Positions 36,504 through 48,228 of a stretch of DNA of 64,000 bases are shown piece after piece. Source of the DNA: Pampus argenteus (Eukaryota; Chordata; Actinopteri; Scombriformes; Stromateidae); assembly GCA_036937835.1 (NCBI GenBank), contig CM072878.1, positions 5,866,501 to 5,930,500 of the forward strand, read 5' to 3'. Within the stretch, counting starts at the first letter, position 1. The number at the start of each line of letters is the position of its first letter. Under the pieces are notes generated by a model. That model was not told the origin of the DNA and made no database searches. It saw only the letters and a list, made by a program, of their open reading frames with translations. The position numbers and the translations under genes are program-made.

Positions 36504-39469
36504 ATGGAGCTGTCACTGGTAGGTTTTTAAAGGCGGAGCAGTTGTGAACGGTTTATGAGACTGTTGTGCAATTAAAATACTATATTGGTGGAACTGTAAC
36601 CTTTTCCCCGACCAACTGGAGGTCAGGGCATTCTGTCTGACTCAGACTTTCTCCTAACTGATAACATAATTCAGCCTTATTTCTCTGTCAGGACACACAG
36701 GGAGTTTATAGGTGGAGGTAGGCTGTAGATTGAAATCAAAGTGAATGAGGTCAGGGAAAGGCTGCTGGATTGTTAAATTCATGGTGGCCATGTACTACTG
36801 TTTTGTTATATCACAGCTGATATAATATCAGAGTCCATTTTTCAGTGTTAAGTACAGTTAATATACAGAGTGAAAATTTGGATTTCATCACTTAATACTT
36901 TTTTGGGGGAATTTGTTGTGCTACAAAATTGTCTGAATTATCTAGAATTTTAATTAAAGTCACAACATTAGAATAAAATGAACTTACTTATTTACTTATC
37001 TCATTCAGATTGAATAGTGTTGGATGTCTTGTCGCTAGTCGGTAGCTGTGTCATCCTGGTTTTCAAGATCTAAAGAACAGAATCATGCTCATGTGTAGTG
37101 CAAAAAAAATACTACTGTGTTTGAACTGCACACGCTATCTCTGTATGACTCAAGGCATTTTAATACAGATAGTCAAGGAGACAGGGTGGGCGAAAATGAT
37201 CTCGGTAAAGAGAAAAGCAGAGAGCGAACATTGTCATTTTTGCTCCCGGAGTCACATTATCAGCCTTACAATTTTTTACATTAATCACACAAATTCTGTT
37301 CACTCGTTGTCCTTTTCCCTCACACAAAATACCAAATCTAGCATTCTGGTTCGAAATGAACCCTTTCTGCTCTGTGCATCTCCTCTACCTTACCCCACTT
37401 TTCTCCTTGTTTTTCCCACCCCCACCCCTCAGGCTCACCCAGCTATCAAAGCCTTCATGTGTGGCTCCTTCAGCGGAACCTGTTCCACGCTGCTTTTCCA
37501 GCCTCTCGACCTGGTCAAGACCCGTCTGCAGACACTGCAGAGCGGCATGCAGCCTGGGTGAGTGTGTGCACTAAACACAGTTATCAGTATCACTAGCATG
37601 CATTATCATTATTAAGCAGCTAACCCTCAGTTTGTGTAACTGTCTTCTGCACTGCATCACATATTTTCTTAAATTATGAGCTCCAAAAGCTGCTTTTATT
37701 GACTGAGTAAACGTAATAGAAAGTTGACCTCACCTTGTGTCACATGCAGCGCATGGGCCCCATACGAGAACAGTATTGATTATTTGAGAACCTTTCTGTC
37801 AGCGTGTCTAAATGTTCCTGTCGGTATTTACAGTTCGGGCAGAGTGGGGATGGTGACGGTGCTCCTGAACGTGGTGCGGACAGAGAGGCTGCTGGGACTG
37901 TGGAAAGGAGTTTCACCGGTTAGAATTTAGTTCTACTTCCTTTCATTGCTCACACCAGAGCCTACACATTCTCTCCATCCCTCTGTCTTATTGCAAGTCT
38001 CCTTTTGTGTATGAAGTGTTCACAAGCTCCTGATTTTTTTTTTTTTTATCGTCTGAGCCAGAATGCACATGTGACTCTGCTCTCTCATCCCATCTGCTCC
38101 TCCAGTCTTTTGTCCGGACCATCCCGGGTGTGGGGCTCTACTTCAGCACCTACTTCTGTCTGAAGCAGCACTTCCTCCAGGAGAAAAGCCCAGGTGCCAT
38201 GGAGGCTGTGCTGCTGGGAGGCGGGGCCAGGACGGTGGCGGGGGTCTTCATGCTGCCAGTCACTGTCATCAAGACTCGCTTTGAAGTAAGCTGTGTGTGT
38301 GTGTGCGTGTACATGCATGTGTGTGTGTGTGATGTTGTTGGTTGCAGTATCCTGTTGGTCATACAGGTCTGTGTATGATGGCGTTTAAAGGTAATAAAGC
38401 CTTAATGGTCCCATTAATATCCATGGGTGGAGCTGAAATAAAATAATCTCACTTAAGACATTCAGTATGATATGCATCTACCGAGTGCTTATGAGAGAGA
38501 CAATAGTAAAATGTTTCCACTGTATGATTGAGTCTAAACTAGACCAAGTTCAAAATGCCAGAAGTCTGATTTTCATTCGTCTTGTGTTCAGGAGGGTGTT
38601 GTTTGAGTTGCACAGTGTATATGCTGGGTATATTTGGACAACTGCATGTGTGAAACTAAACAAAGTACTTTTGTCAGTGTGGCAGGTATAGTTATGGGAG
38701 TGTGACAGGGGCTCTGCGCAGCGTGTGTCAGACTGAGGGTCCTGCAGCTCTGTTCTCAGGCCTGATGGCCACACTCCTCAGAGATGTTCCGTTCTCTGGT
38801 ATCTACGTCATGTTCTACAGCCAGACCAAAAGTTCATTGCCAAAGGGTAAGTATAAAGGAGAGGATCGCTACTGAAGAACAAAAAAGAAAATAAATAGCA
38901 GTTGGTCTTGTGAGACAGACGCATTGTTTTTGATGACCATTTAAACTAAAGTTATACTGTGTATCTTACTTTCAGAGATCAGCATGTCTGCTTACGCTCC
39001 TCTGGCTAACTTTTGCTGTGGGATCCTGGCTGGTGTGTTGGCCTCTCTGATCACTCAGCCTGCTGATGTGATTAAAACACACGTCCAAGTGAATCGTCAG
39101 CTGAGGACAACAGAGGCCATCAGATACGTCTACATGGTAACCATCACTCTTTTTTTTTTTTGTGCTCATTTTATCAGGTGGTAGCTACGATGTTAGATTT
39201 CAGGATGTTTGACCAACGTCAACAAGGCAAAGCAAAAAAAGAAGACCACCTTAAACACATCCTGAACATAATAATTAATAATCGGATGCTTGTCCTTGTT
39301 CCTCCACCCTGTTCTCTCTCTCTCTCACTCACTCACTCACTCTCAGGAACATGGACTTCAGGGGTTCTTCAGAGGAGCAGTTCCACGGTTGCTGAGGAGG
39401 ACCATGATGGCCGCCATGGCGTGGACGGTGTATGAGCAGATGATGGCCCATATTGGACTGAAGTCCTGA
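36504..39469 (+). CDS. slc25a38: Mitochondrial glycine transporter, SLC25A38 (Hem25) family
   Basis: Inner-membrane carrier that brings glycine into mitochondria for 5-aminolevulinate synthesis, the first step of haem synthesis; human loss causes congenital sideroblastic anaemia. Coding exons 36504-36518, 37433-37557, 37834-37918, 38106-38285, 38678-38846, 38976-39136 and 39347-39469 join in frame to 285 residues (human 304). The three carrier repeats show the family signature P-x-[D/T]-x-x-K: PLDLVK (29-34), PVTVIK (126-131) and PADVIK (220-225). The first exon codes only MELSL, as I recall for zebrafish. The end is ...MMAHIGLKS. At residues 135-143 the expected ESGRYGYGS reads ECGRYSYGS, a conservative drift. 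rpsa follows 3.3 kb downstream, as in human 3p22. Confidence 0.93.
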
Positions 39470-40141
39470 AGAAGACAGTTCGATGAGAAGCTTGTGAAAG
39501 AAAGAAGAGAATAAAGACAAGAATGAGTGAATAGGAAGAAAATGCTCAGATGGAGTTGCTCATAAGAGTGTGAAAAGCCTTCAATGACTTAAAATACTTC
39601 TTGGAAACAAGAAGTGCAGACTGATGAGCAAAGAAAGCTTCTATTAGTTGTCTAAATGACTGATGTGCACACTACAAGACAGATAAGTGGAGAGTTTGCC
39701 CTGTGAAATGTTTTACTCTGAGTTTTGCCCAGAATTTTGTTTGCTGTTGTTGGTACTATGTAACCTTGGAAAAAGTATTTTAAAGTAATCCAGCTATGCT
39801 GTGATGTTGTGTATTGCACTATAAATTGTACAAAATTTCTGATCCCTAGCAAGTATTTGGAATCAGTCATTAACTGAGATTTTCCACGATTTAGAAATGC
39901 CTCAGTGGGCATTCTCATGCCTCTGTTTTTCACAGTTGTTCAACAAATCTATGTGATTTAAAGACTGTCTCAGGCCGTCGTTACTCAAGACAGTGTCCCA
40001 GTGTCTATGTGCCTTTTTTATAGGTATTAACCTGATGTTTTATCTAAGTAATTTAAGTAATATGTCTTTGTAGTAATTTTACTCAGTGCATTAATCTGCC
40101 TTAAAATTGATTTTTATTTTTTATTTTTGTATTTTAATAAA
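39470..40141 (+). other. slc25a38: slc25a38 3' untranslated region with AATAAA at 40136
   Basis: AT-rich sequence after the stop codon. The polyadenylation signal AATAAA is at 40136-40141 within a T-rich region. Confidence 0.6.
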
Positions 40142-40149
40142 AATATATT

Positions 40150-41460
40150 TGCCATTAGTAAATTATTTGTTTTAATTGTGTTTTATTTGGGATTTTATTA
40201 AAATAAAAAAATGTATGTGGAACATGAATTTCACTGCCTTCATTCTTTACTAAATGATTTAGAAAAGACTTGCATTTATGACATGACACAGCATTTTTAA
40301 TCTGTGTACTACTTTGTGCATCTGTGTACTTCATTTTAATCATTTTCTAATCTTTACTGGCTGAAAAGAGGACTGATACCAGAATGGATAGAACAACAAA
40401 AAAGTTATCTCTTAAAAACTCAAGTTTAAGTTCCTTATAATGAAATGTACTTTACTTTTCTCTGTATGAATACATAAGATATTGAGAGAAGCCTGACTGG
40501 ATGGTTTACTGGTTCAGCTTTGGTGTAAAACCACCGAGATTAGAAAGACAGCATATGCTCAGTATATTGCAGCAGACAAGGGAAGAAACTTATCACAGTG
40601 GTGTGACGCAGATAGTGTGCCTGAGGGGGGAGTGGTGGCATGACATCAAATGGGAAATAAGGGCAAGGAGAGTAGTGTAGTAAGAAATGAAACTGTTTAG
40701 GGTGAGCTTTGCTGCCATAGACAACTTAGTTATTCATTAAACACCAGACATTCCAGTCTGTTAAACACAAAGATCTCTGTTATGTTATGTATTATATGGC
40801 ACAGGCTTCAGTGGCTTACACACATGAACTAGGATCATTTTTAAACTTCAAATGACACCACTTGAACTTCTGTCAACAAGCAGTAATATCGGTTTATCAA
40901 AATGGCGTTAGTCTGGACAAAAATGATAAAATGCTGCTTAAGGATTTGTTGGTAGAGTGAATAACTAATATATCAATTATGAGATACTTTTTTACTTATT
41001 GACTTAAGCAACACTTTGAATATGTTGACAACCCAGATTGCTTTCTGATGTATTAATCGTTCCCCTTTTGCTTTTCCCAGAAAACAACTCCAAAACATGT
41101 TGTCTGTTCATACTTCAATAGTGTTCTATAATAAAATGTATTCTTAGTCATTATACTCTCTGCGCGAAATGGACGCGAAATTTCAATTATTTCTCAACAT
41201 GCTTTGCTGACTTTGTGTACATATTATGGTCCCTTTGCCTGGAACACTTTATCATCAGCAAATACACTTGCGACACAGGTCAGTCCATCACCGAGAAGTC
41301 AGCGTCTCAGCATTGTCTTAATATGGTCTTTCCATCTCCTTTGTCTTAATATGGGATCCCCATCCGACCCGTGATGCGGTTACTTCTCTGGTCCCGTCAC
41401 TACAACATGGGGACACAAACTCCACCTAGTGGGGAAACTACAGAACTACACTTGTTCCGT
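40150..41460. other. Intergenic DNA between slc25a38 and rpsa
   Basis: AT-rich sequence with no recognisable gene or repeat family. The last 100 bases lead into the rpsa promoter. Confidence 0.6.
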
Positions 41461-41470
41461 TCACAAAAAT

Positions 41471-41574
41471 CAGCCAATCACACGTTTGGAAAAATGGTAT
41501 AAAAACTACGTCATTTCCTCCTAGCGCCCTCTTTTTCACCGTTTGGTCAGATTTCCATACGGCGTTGTTTCGTG
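41471..41574 (+). promoter_or_regulatory. rpsa: rpsa core promoter and 5'TOP leader exon
   Basis: A CCAAT box (in cagccaatcac, about 41474) and a TATA box (TATAAAAA, 41498-41505) precede a pyrimidine tract ccctctttttc (about 41527-41537) at the expected start distance. This is the terminal oligopyrimidine motif of ribosomal protein mRNAs. The short non-coding exon ends at 41574 (cgtg|gtgagt). TOP mRNAs are translationally controlled by mTOR/LARP1; that is family knowledge. Confidence 0.75.
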
Positions 41575-42729
41575 GTGAGTTTCAAATTGGTATATTATCT
41601 TAACAAACCTATAAATGTCGACAAGGAATAAATATAATGGTAGCTTAAACTAAAAACACACAGCAGGGTAGTATAAATCATAGCTGTCGCGTCTGTGTTG
41701 TCTTAAATTTAGCCGTAACAATTACTGCTAACCTCCATAGCTAGCTTGCTAGCTACTGACATGCGGTCGCTTCAGTGCCCCCCCTCGTGCCGGACTATAT
41801 ATACTTAAGTTTTAGTCATAAAAACCTCAAATTAAATATTATGAACCTCGCATTAAATTTAAAAATGTTAAGTGGGTGCACATTTGAATTGTAGTGTAGT
41901 TTTACATCTAGACAGGTCACATGTTAACTGGATGCTTCTGGCAGGACGCTGACGTCTCATTAGCTCGTTTTTTTATTTTTTAAATCTGGTTATACCCTCT
42001 GAACTCAAGATTGTCTTAAGAGGCAATTCAGTAAAGTTTTTTTATGCTTGAATAGTCAAATGCACCATGTAATTTTGATACTTTTTTCACCCTGAAACCT
42101 GAAGTTAGCTTTCGATTTGTAGTTAGGGAAACAAATAAAGATTTAGCCGCTGATTCTCCGTTTTTTGCAGCACTTGTATGAAAGTGTTAAGCATCGTAGC
42201 AAGAGCCTTAACGCTGTTTAAACACTTTCAGACTTGTGAAACCTACGTTTTGCTTATAAAAGATGAAAAAGGCGATTTTAATATCGCAATTCAAGAGATT
42301 AACTTTTAGTAAAAATAATCTAGTCAGATTAGTCTAAGTACTGTTTATCTTGACCCAGTCTAATGTGGTCTGAGTGAGGAAAAAAGTTTAATATCCTTTG
42401 TCTTCATATTGCAGTTTGTAATCTGAAATTGTTTTAAATGAGTCTCCTTGTTAATCTAGGTTTGACGAGTCTAAATATAGTGGCTTTTGGTCTGTTTAGA
42501 AATGAGTGAAATGAGCCTTTTTGTTCCATAAGCAAAATGTGTGCTTCATAAATCTGAAAGTGGGTTCAAAGCATTGAGGCTTGTTAATTAGCAAGTATGT
42601 GGTCAAAAATGGAATCGGTTGCTAAAATATCAACTTGTTTCCTTAACTTTCCCAAAAACTCTGAATCAGAAGCTAACTTCAGCCTCGTCAAATTTATTAT
42701 TTTGACAATGCCTTTTAATCCTCTTTCAG
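41575..42729 (+). other. rpsa: rpsa intron 1
   Basis: A 1.16 kb intron between the TOP leader exon and the start-codon exon. I see no snoRNA-like fold or repeat. Confidence 0.7.
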
Positions 42730-42768
42730 CTCTCCCATCTAACTCGTAACGCAGGGAAAGCGGTCACG

Positions 42769-44713
42769 ATGTCCGGAGGTCTGGATGTCCTTCAAATGAA
42801 GGAGGAGGATGTGCTGAAGTTCCTGGCTGCAGGAACCCATCTGGGAGGCACCAACTTGGACTTCCAGATGGAGCAGTACGTCTACAAGAGGAAAAGCGAC
42901 GGTGAGTGGTGGAATGATGTAGGCAGTTGTGCTTTACCACTGACATGATCATGAAGACTGAATAAAACAGGAAACCAGGTGCTGAAATGACCTCACAGTA
43001 TAAAAAAAACTTTCTGTTCATTCCTGTGTATGTGCAACTAATGCACAAAATATAATGCAAGAATTTCTCTACATGCGCTCAATCACTAGGTGTGTACATC
43101 ATTAACCTAAAGAAGACCTGGGAGAAGCTTCTGCTGGCAGCCAGGGCCATTGTTGCCATTGAAAACCCAGCTGACGTGTGCGTCATCTCCTCAAGAAACA
43201 CCGGGCAGGTAAAATAAAACTTTAACACGTTTGAGTGGGACACTTAATTTTTGTTATGCACTCTGTTAAAGCCGGGCACTGTTGTCAGTGTTCAGGTGTC
43301 GGAAGTGTGCAAGAGTGAGCAGGCCGGGTTTTCGCTAACACCATGAGGACTGTCGTCCCATGACTGGGGTTTGATAGTGACCTGAGCCACAATGTATTTT
43401 TCTTCCAAAAACGTTAACAGTAAATTAAAGCGGTCAAAAGAATTGGTCGTAGAGTGACTTGTTGGTTCTGCCCTCTAGAGAGCTGTGCTGAAGTTTGCCT
43501 CTGCCACTGGTGCCACCACCTTCCACGGTCGGTTCACCCCCGGAACATTCACCAATCAGATCCAGGCAGCTTTCAGGGAGCCCCGCCTCCTGATTGTGAC
43601 AGATCCTCGTGCTGACCACCAGCCACTGACTGAGGCTTCTTACGTGAACATCCCCACCATTGCCCTGTGCAACACAGACTCCCCACTTAGATACGTGGAC
43701 ATTTCCATCCCCTGTAACAACAAGGTGAGATAAATCAGTATAAGCAGTAAACATATTGACAAAGTCAAATCACTGGATGCTTCACTTGTTGCACATTGTT
43801 AGAGCCCGCCGCTGTCCTGTCTTTGCAGTGCTGGGTGTAGGATATGTGCTAAAGTAATGCTTGGGCTTTGACCTTCTCTCTGAACCACAGAGGGAAAGGG
43901 CAAAGGTCTTGCGACAGACTTCAATATTGTCCTTTCTGCCTTTTGTAGATCCTATGAAAGTATAATGCATGTGTTTAACTGAGTGGCTTATCTGACTGTT
44001 ACAGGGTCACCACTCTGTGGGTCTGATGTGGTGGATGTTGGCCAGGGAGGTTCTCAGGATGAGGGGCACCATTTCCAGAGAGCACCCATGGGAGGTCATG
44101 CCAGATCTGTACTTCTACAGGGATCCTGATGAGGTAAAACTCATACAGTGCACAATGGTGTTAAGTTGCCATATTAAGAAGTTACTTTTTTGCACCTACT
44201 GCTTACACACTTAATGACTTGCATATTTCAATACAGATTGAGAAGGAGGAGCAGGCTGCAGCTGCGAAGGCTGTTGGAAAGGAGGAATTCCAGGGTGAAT
44301 GGGCCACCCCTGCTGCCGAGTTTGTCCAGCCTGAGGTGGCTGACTGGTCTGAGGGTGTTGCTGTGCCATCAGTGCCCATCCAGCAGTTCCCAGCAGGTAA
44401 GAACTTTGTTTTTGATCAAACTTAATCTTAAACCCTTACAATACTGCAATATGTTTGCTACCTTTTTATAATAAAATTCCCATTTTTATTACAGCTACTC
44501 CAGCTGTGAAGACCGGTGAAGTCTTTACAGGTGAGTTTTATATGTAATAACAAATTAATTGAACATGTATTTGGTGTTAATTTCCACACTCACTGCTAAA
44601 TTGAATTTCTTCTTCCAGAGGACTGGAGCACTCAGCCTGCCACAGAGGACTGGTCCACTGCCCCCACTGCCCAGGCCTCTGACTGGGGTGGCGCCACTTC
44701 TGATTGGTCTTAA
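42769..44713 (+). CDS. rpsa: 40S ribosomal protein SA (uS2, laminin receptor)
   Basis: Small-subunit ribosomal protein needed for 40S maturation; it also exists as a laminin-binding form. Coding exons 42769-42901, 43090-43208, 43479-43724, 44005-44133, 44237-44396, 44495-44530 and 44619-44713 join to 305 residues (human 295). The N-terminal MSGGLDVLQMKEEDVLKFL and the uS2 core (NLKKTWEKLLLAARAIVAIE, FTPGTFTNQIQAAFREPRLL) are nearly invariant in vertebrates. The vertebrate C-terminal extension carries repeated acidic-Trp-Ser/Thr units (TEDWST, ATEDWST, SDWGG, SDWS). The start is the first ATG of the exon beginning at 42730. Two introns carry H/ACA snoRNA candidates. Confidence 0.97.
43268..43394 (+). 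ncRNA. H/ACA snoRNA candidate (SNORA6-like) in an rpsa intron
   Basis: Two consecutive hairpins lie in the intron 43209-43478. The first is closed by gcact/agtgtgc (about 43276-43310); the second is closed by cagg/cctg with an inner cgcta/tagtg pairing (about 43320-43384). An ACA box follows at 43389-43391, three bases from the predicted 3' end. The hinge (aagagtgag) is a poor match to ANANNA. Human RPSA hosts SNORA6 and SNORA62 in this order, so the position suggests SNORA6. The name rests on synteny, not on alignment. Confidence 0.6.
43789..43919 (+). ncRNA. H/ACA snoRNA candidate (SNORA62/E2-like) in an rpsa intron
   Basis: Intron 43725-44004 holds a clear hairpin-hinge-hairpin-ACA layout. 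Hairpin 1 is closed by gcacat (43791-43796) with atgtgc. The hinge aaagta fits ANANNA. Hairpin 2 pairs gacctt with aaggtc and ctctctg with cagaggg. The ACA box is at 43914-43916, three bases before the predicted end. H/ACA snoRNAs guide rRNA pseudouridylation, and human RPSA carries SNORA62 (E2) at the matching position. The fold is seen; the name is inference from position. Confidence 0.75.
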
Positions 44714-44731
44714 AACATTGACTGTGGCAAC

Positions 44732-44737
44732 AATAAA
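44732..44737 (+). terminator. rpsa: rpsa polyadenylation signal
   Basis: AATAAA 18 bases after the stop codon, giving the very short 3'UTR typical of ribosomal protein mRNAs. Confidence 0.85.
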
Positions 44738-45061
44738 AGTGTTTGTACACTGACTTATGACTGTTTGTTTGATATTAAGATTACTACCGTCATAATGTGC
44801 CTCTAAAACTTCAAAGCCAACACTACAGTTAAAGCCAATGCAATGTCTTGACATCTTTTTTTTAAAAATAAATATAAATACTGGTCTGGCACAACACTGC
44901 AGCTGCATTCAGCATAGTGCATATAGGCAACTTGTTTAATACTGCCCTGATAAATGAATTGAAATATTTACTGGCAAAATTTTGAAGCAACAATGAGGAA
45001 CATTATGAATGTAGTGCTACAGACTTGCATTATTACATTGCAGCACTTGCTGAACCATATA

Positions 45062-45091
45062 CACTGCTCACAAAAATTAAAGGAACACTTT
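45062..45091 (+). repeat. Left terminal inverted repeat of the Tc1-like element
   Basis: A 30-bp arm exactly complementary to 49640-49669; the TA duplication sits at 45060-45061. Confidence 0.95.
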
Positions 45092-45348
45092 TTTTATTGG
45101 GCCTGGCATGAATTGAATTAAACCAGTCTGATAATTTTCTGGTTGGTTAAGCAGCTGAGGGCCTCGTTAATCAATTTCAGCTGTATTGTGTTCATGGAAT
45201 TAACAGGTGCACTTCAGTGGCAACAATTAGAAAACCCTCAAAACAGGACTGGTTTTACATGTGGAGGTCATTTCAAGTTTCTCCCTCTTGATCTTTTTTG
45301 GCTGGTTTTCCACTTATGCTGATTTTGGCTTGCGTAATTATCTCTACT

Positions 45349-45524
45349 GGCAATATGAGGCGTTTCCTTAACCCTACAGAAGTTGCACAGGTTGTCCAAC
45401 TTCCAGGATGGCACATCCACACGTGCTGCAGCAAGAAGGTTTAATGTGTCTCCCAGCACAATCTCCAGAACATGGAGATTTTCAGGAGACTGGTGGTTAT
45501 TCTCGGAGAGCTGGACAGGGCCAT
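45349..45524 (+). pseudogene. Tc1-like transposase, N-terminal fragment
   Basis: The DNA-binding part of the transposase. A frame starting MRRFLNPTEVAQVVQL shifts to one reading QDGTSTRAAARRFNVSP, a paired-type helix-turn-helix, then shifts again after SRTWR. The fragment stops at the LINE insertion near 45525. It is not functional. Confidence 0.8.
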
Positions 45525-46810
45525 GTGTGAGGAGCACACTGTCGAGGATTAACATCCGAAAAGCTGCTGGGCCTGACAACATTACTGGTCGTGTGCTGAA
45601 GGACTGTGCGGTGGAGCTCACAGATGTCCTCACAGACATCTTTAACATCTCCCTGAGCCAAGCTGTTGTTCCGGCGTGCTTCAAGGTAGCCACCATCATA
45701 CCTGTGCCGAAGAAGTCTTCCCCCACCTGCTTCAAGGATTACCGACCCGTCGCGCTGACCTCGACCATCATGAAGTGCTTCGAGAGGTTAGTCCTGAAGC
45801 AGATCAAAACCGTCCTCCCGCCCTCCCTGGACCCGTTCCAGTTTGCCTACAGAGCCAATCGGTCCACGGAGGATGCCATCTCGTCGGCCCTCCATCCAGC
45901 CCTCACCCACCTTGACAATAAAGACTCATATGTGAGAATGCTGTTCATCGACTTCAGTTCAGCATTCAACACCATTATCCCCCAGCAGCTGGTCTGGTCG
46001 GCGCCCCAAGGATGTGTGCTCAGCCCCCTGCTCTTCACCCTGCTGACCCATGACTGCACACCCCACCACAGCTCCAACCACATCATCAAGTTTGCGGACG
46101 ACACGACAGTGGTGGGTCTCATCAGTAACAACGATGAGACCCACTACAGACAGGAGGTTTCCCAGCTGGCTACGTGGTGTCAGGACAACAATCTCTTCCT
46201 CAACGTGGGGAAAACGAAAGAGATCGTTGTCGACTTCAGGAGAAGCGTCACCCAGCCCCCCCAACCACTGACCATCAACGGTGCTGCTGTGGAGCAGGTG
46301 AGCAGCACCAAGTTCTTGGGGGTACACATCGCTGAGGACCTCTCCTGGAAGAGCAACACCACGGCCCTAATAAAGAAAGCCCAGCAGCGCCTCTACTTCG
46401 TCCGAAAACTGAAGAAGTTTAAAGTCCCCACACCCATCACGCTCACCTTCTACCGAGGCGCCATTGAGAGCATCCTCAGCAGCTGTATCACGGTGTGGTT
46501 TGGAAGCTGCACTGCAGCCAACCGCAAGTCCCTGCAGCGCATCGTGAACACTGCTGAGAGGATCATTGGTGCCTCACTCCCGTCACTGCAGGACATCTAC
46601 AACACCCGCCTCACCCGCAAAGCACTCCGCATTGTGGGTGAACCCTTCCATCCGGCCCACAAACTCTTCAGCCTCCTGCCTTCAGGAAGAAGGTTCCGCA
46701 GCATCCGGTCTGGCACCAACAGACTCAAAAACAGCTTTTTCCCCCAGGCTGTTAGGATGCTGAACAATCTCCCCTCCCTACCCCCCACCCCCCCTGGACC
46801 TGGACTTTAA
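45525..46810 (+). pseudogene. L2-type reverse transcriptase, truncated and internally deleted
   Basis: An open frame with NIRKAAGPDNITGRVL, PVPKKSSPTCFKDYRPVALT, FIDFSSAFNTIIPQQL and the catalytic FADDTTVVG, then the C-terminal LPSGRRFRSI and NSFFPQAVRMLNNLPS. Near 45990 the text jumps from IIPQQLV to WSAPQGCVLSPLLF, so about 60 residues of the fingers/palm region expected in the family are missing, in frame. The endonuclease domain is absent through 5' truncation. It cannot be active, although the frame is long and undamaged. Confidence 0.85.
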
Positions 46811-47148
46811 CTCCACCCCCCACCCCCGACACAATTGCACAATCAACAAGCACAAAGACACTTTAAAAAGACACTTATAGTAAATTGTTTACATTATTTA
46901 ATTCTAATTATTCTGCACTTTCCGCACTAGTGTACCACAGTGGCGCAAAAAGTGGGTATGCACTATATGCGGCGCATAGGGGCGCCGCGTTAGAGGGGGC
47001 GCCAAAGCGATGGGGGAACAATAATTTCGAGTCGGCATTTTCTGTATTTAACAGCTGTTTGTGTATGTGTAAATGATATGATCAATAACAGAGGGGCATG
47101 TCACTAATTAGGCGCCCCTTCGCTCCCTCACCTCTCCTCTCCTCCTCT

Positions 47149-47150
<2 letters not shown>

Positions 47151-47181
<31 letters not shown>
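47151..47181. repeat. (CA)n microsatellite in the hAT remnant
   Basis: About 15 CA units following a CTCC-rich stretch. Confidence 0.95.
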
Positions 47182-47183
<2 letters not shown>

Positions 47184-47727
47184 TAAGCGTTCCAGTGCGC
47201 GCCCCTCCGGGCACGCGCTGGCGCGGTTTTTTTTCCATTCATTTGAATCGCGTTGTCACAGCTAAAGATGGAGAGGCAGAAAAAAAGCTGTCCAGAGCAC
47301 AAAGCAGAAAACGGAAGAGGGAGAAGGAGAAAGGTTTTGAGGGGATGAAAAAAAGCTTTTCGAGGTGGTTGAAAGACAGTGGTTAAGTTATGTCAGTGTA
47401 TCAAGAGGAGGCTTGTAAATATTCAGGATAGCAAAGCTACTAGCAAAACGACAGGTCCAACTGTGGGAGGAAGGACTTGATACACGTTCTTCATTCTTTC
47501 AAAACTTCACTTTATTTAGATGTCAGGAATATGGTTTCATTTAGTGACGTTTTAGATTCGTTTCCAATGAGATATTATTGATATAACTGCCTCTGTGTCA
47601 GTTGATGTTTAATATAAGTTCCTACTTATTTTGTTTTTGGTTCCTACCTACCTGCATGTAAGTTAATGATGATGATAATTCCAGCACTGGTCATCATAAA
47701 AAGGAACCAGAGAGGCACTTTAGGTGC

Positions 47728-48228
47728 ATGGTTTTCAATGTTATTGTCGACACAGTCCTGCAAGAGTTGTCTGACAGGTTTTCCAATCTTCAGCTTGTGT
47801 CTGAGAAATTTAAATTCATCACTAAAATGGAGCACATGACACAAGCTGAGCTGGAGGAATCAGTTACCAGATATGCCCTGACTACCTGTGATGTTTCCAG
47901 AGATATCATTCAAGAAATGTACCCAGCAAGCCGTCTACTGAAGGGTTACAAGGCTCTTGAGAAGTTGAATTTCCTCATACAGGAGAATCTTGATTTGGTG
48001 TTCCCAAATTTGACAGTAGCCCTTAGAGTATTCCTGACCATGCCTCTGACGGTTGCATCTGCAGAAAGATCCTTCAGTAAGCTGAAGCTTATCAAAACAT
48101 ACCTTCGTTCAAGTATGAGCAATGATCGCCTGACCCAGGGCACGACATGTAACAATTTAGTGGTAGGTAGAGGACTTATTTATGTTATTACATTGTTATA
48201 CATTATTTTTTGTGTTTTATTGAGCTGA
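47728..48228 (+). pseudogene. hAT transposase C-terminal fragment (dimerisation domain)
   Basis: 166 codons ending with the hAT C-terminal hallmark FLTMPLTVASAERSFSKLKL, followed by IKTYLRSSMSNDRL. This resembles the ZMYM6/ZBED-like transposase group. The upstream RNase H-like catalytic core is missing, so this is a remnant and not a host gene. Confidence 0.85.

Noticed and set aside
47728..48228. A host ZMYM6/ZBED-like gene
   Set aside because: The frame lies between hAT inverted ends and an exact 8-bp target duplication and lacks the catalytic core, so it is a transposon remnant.
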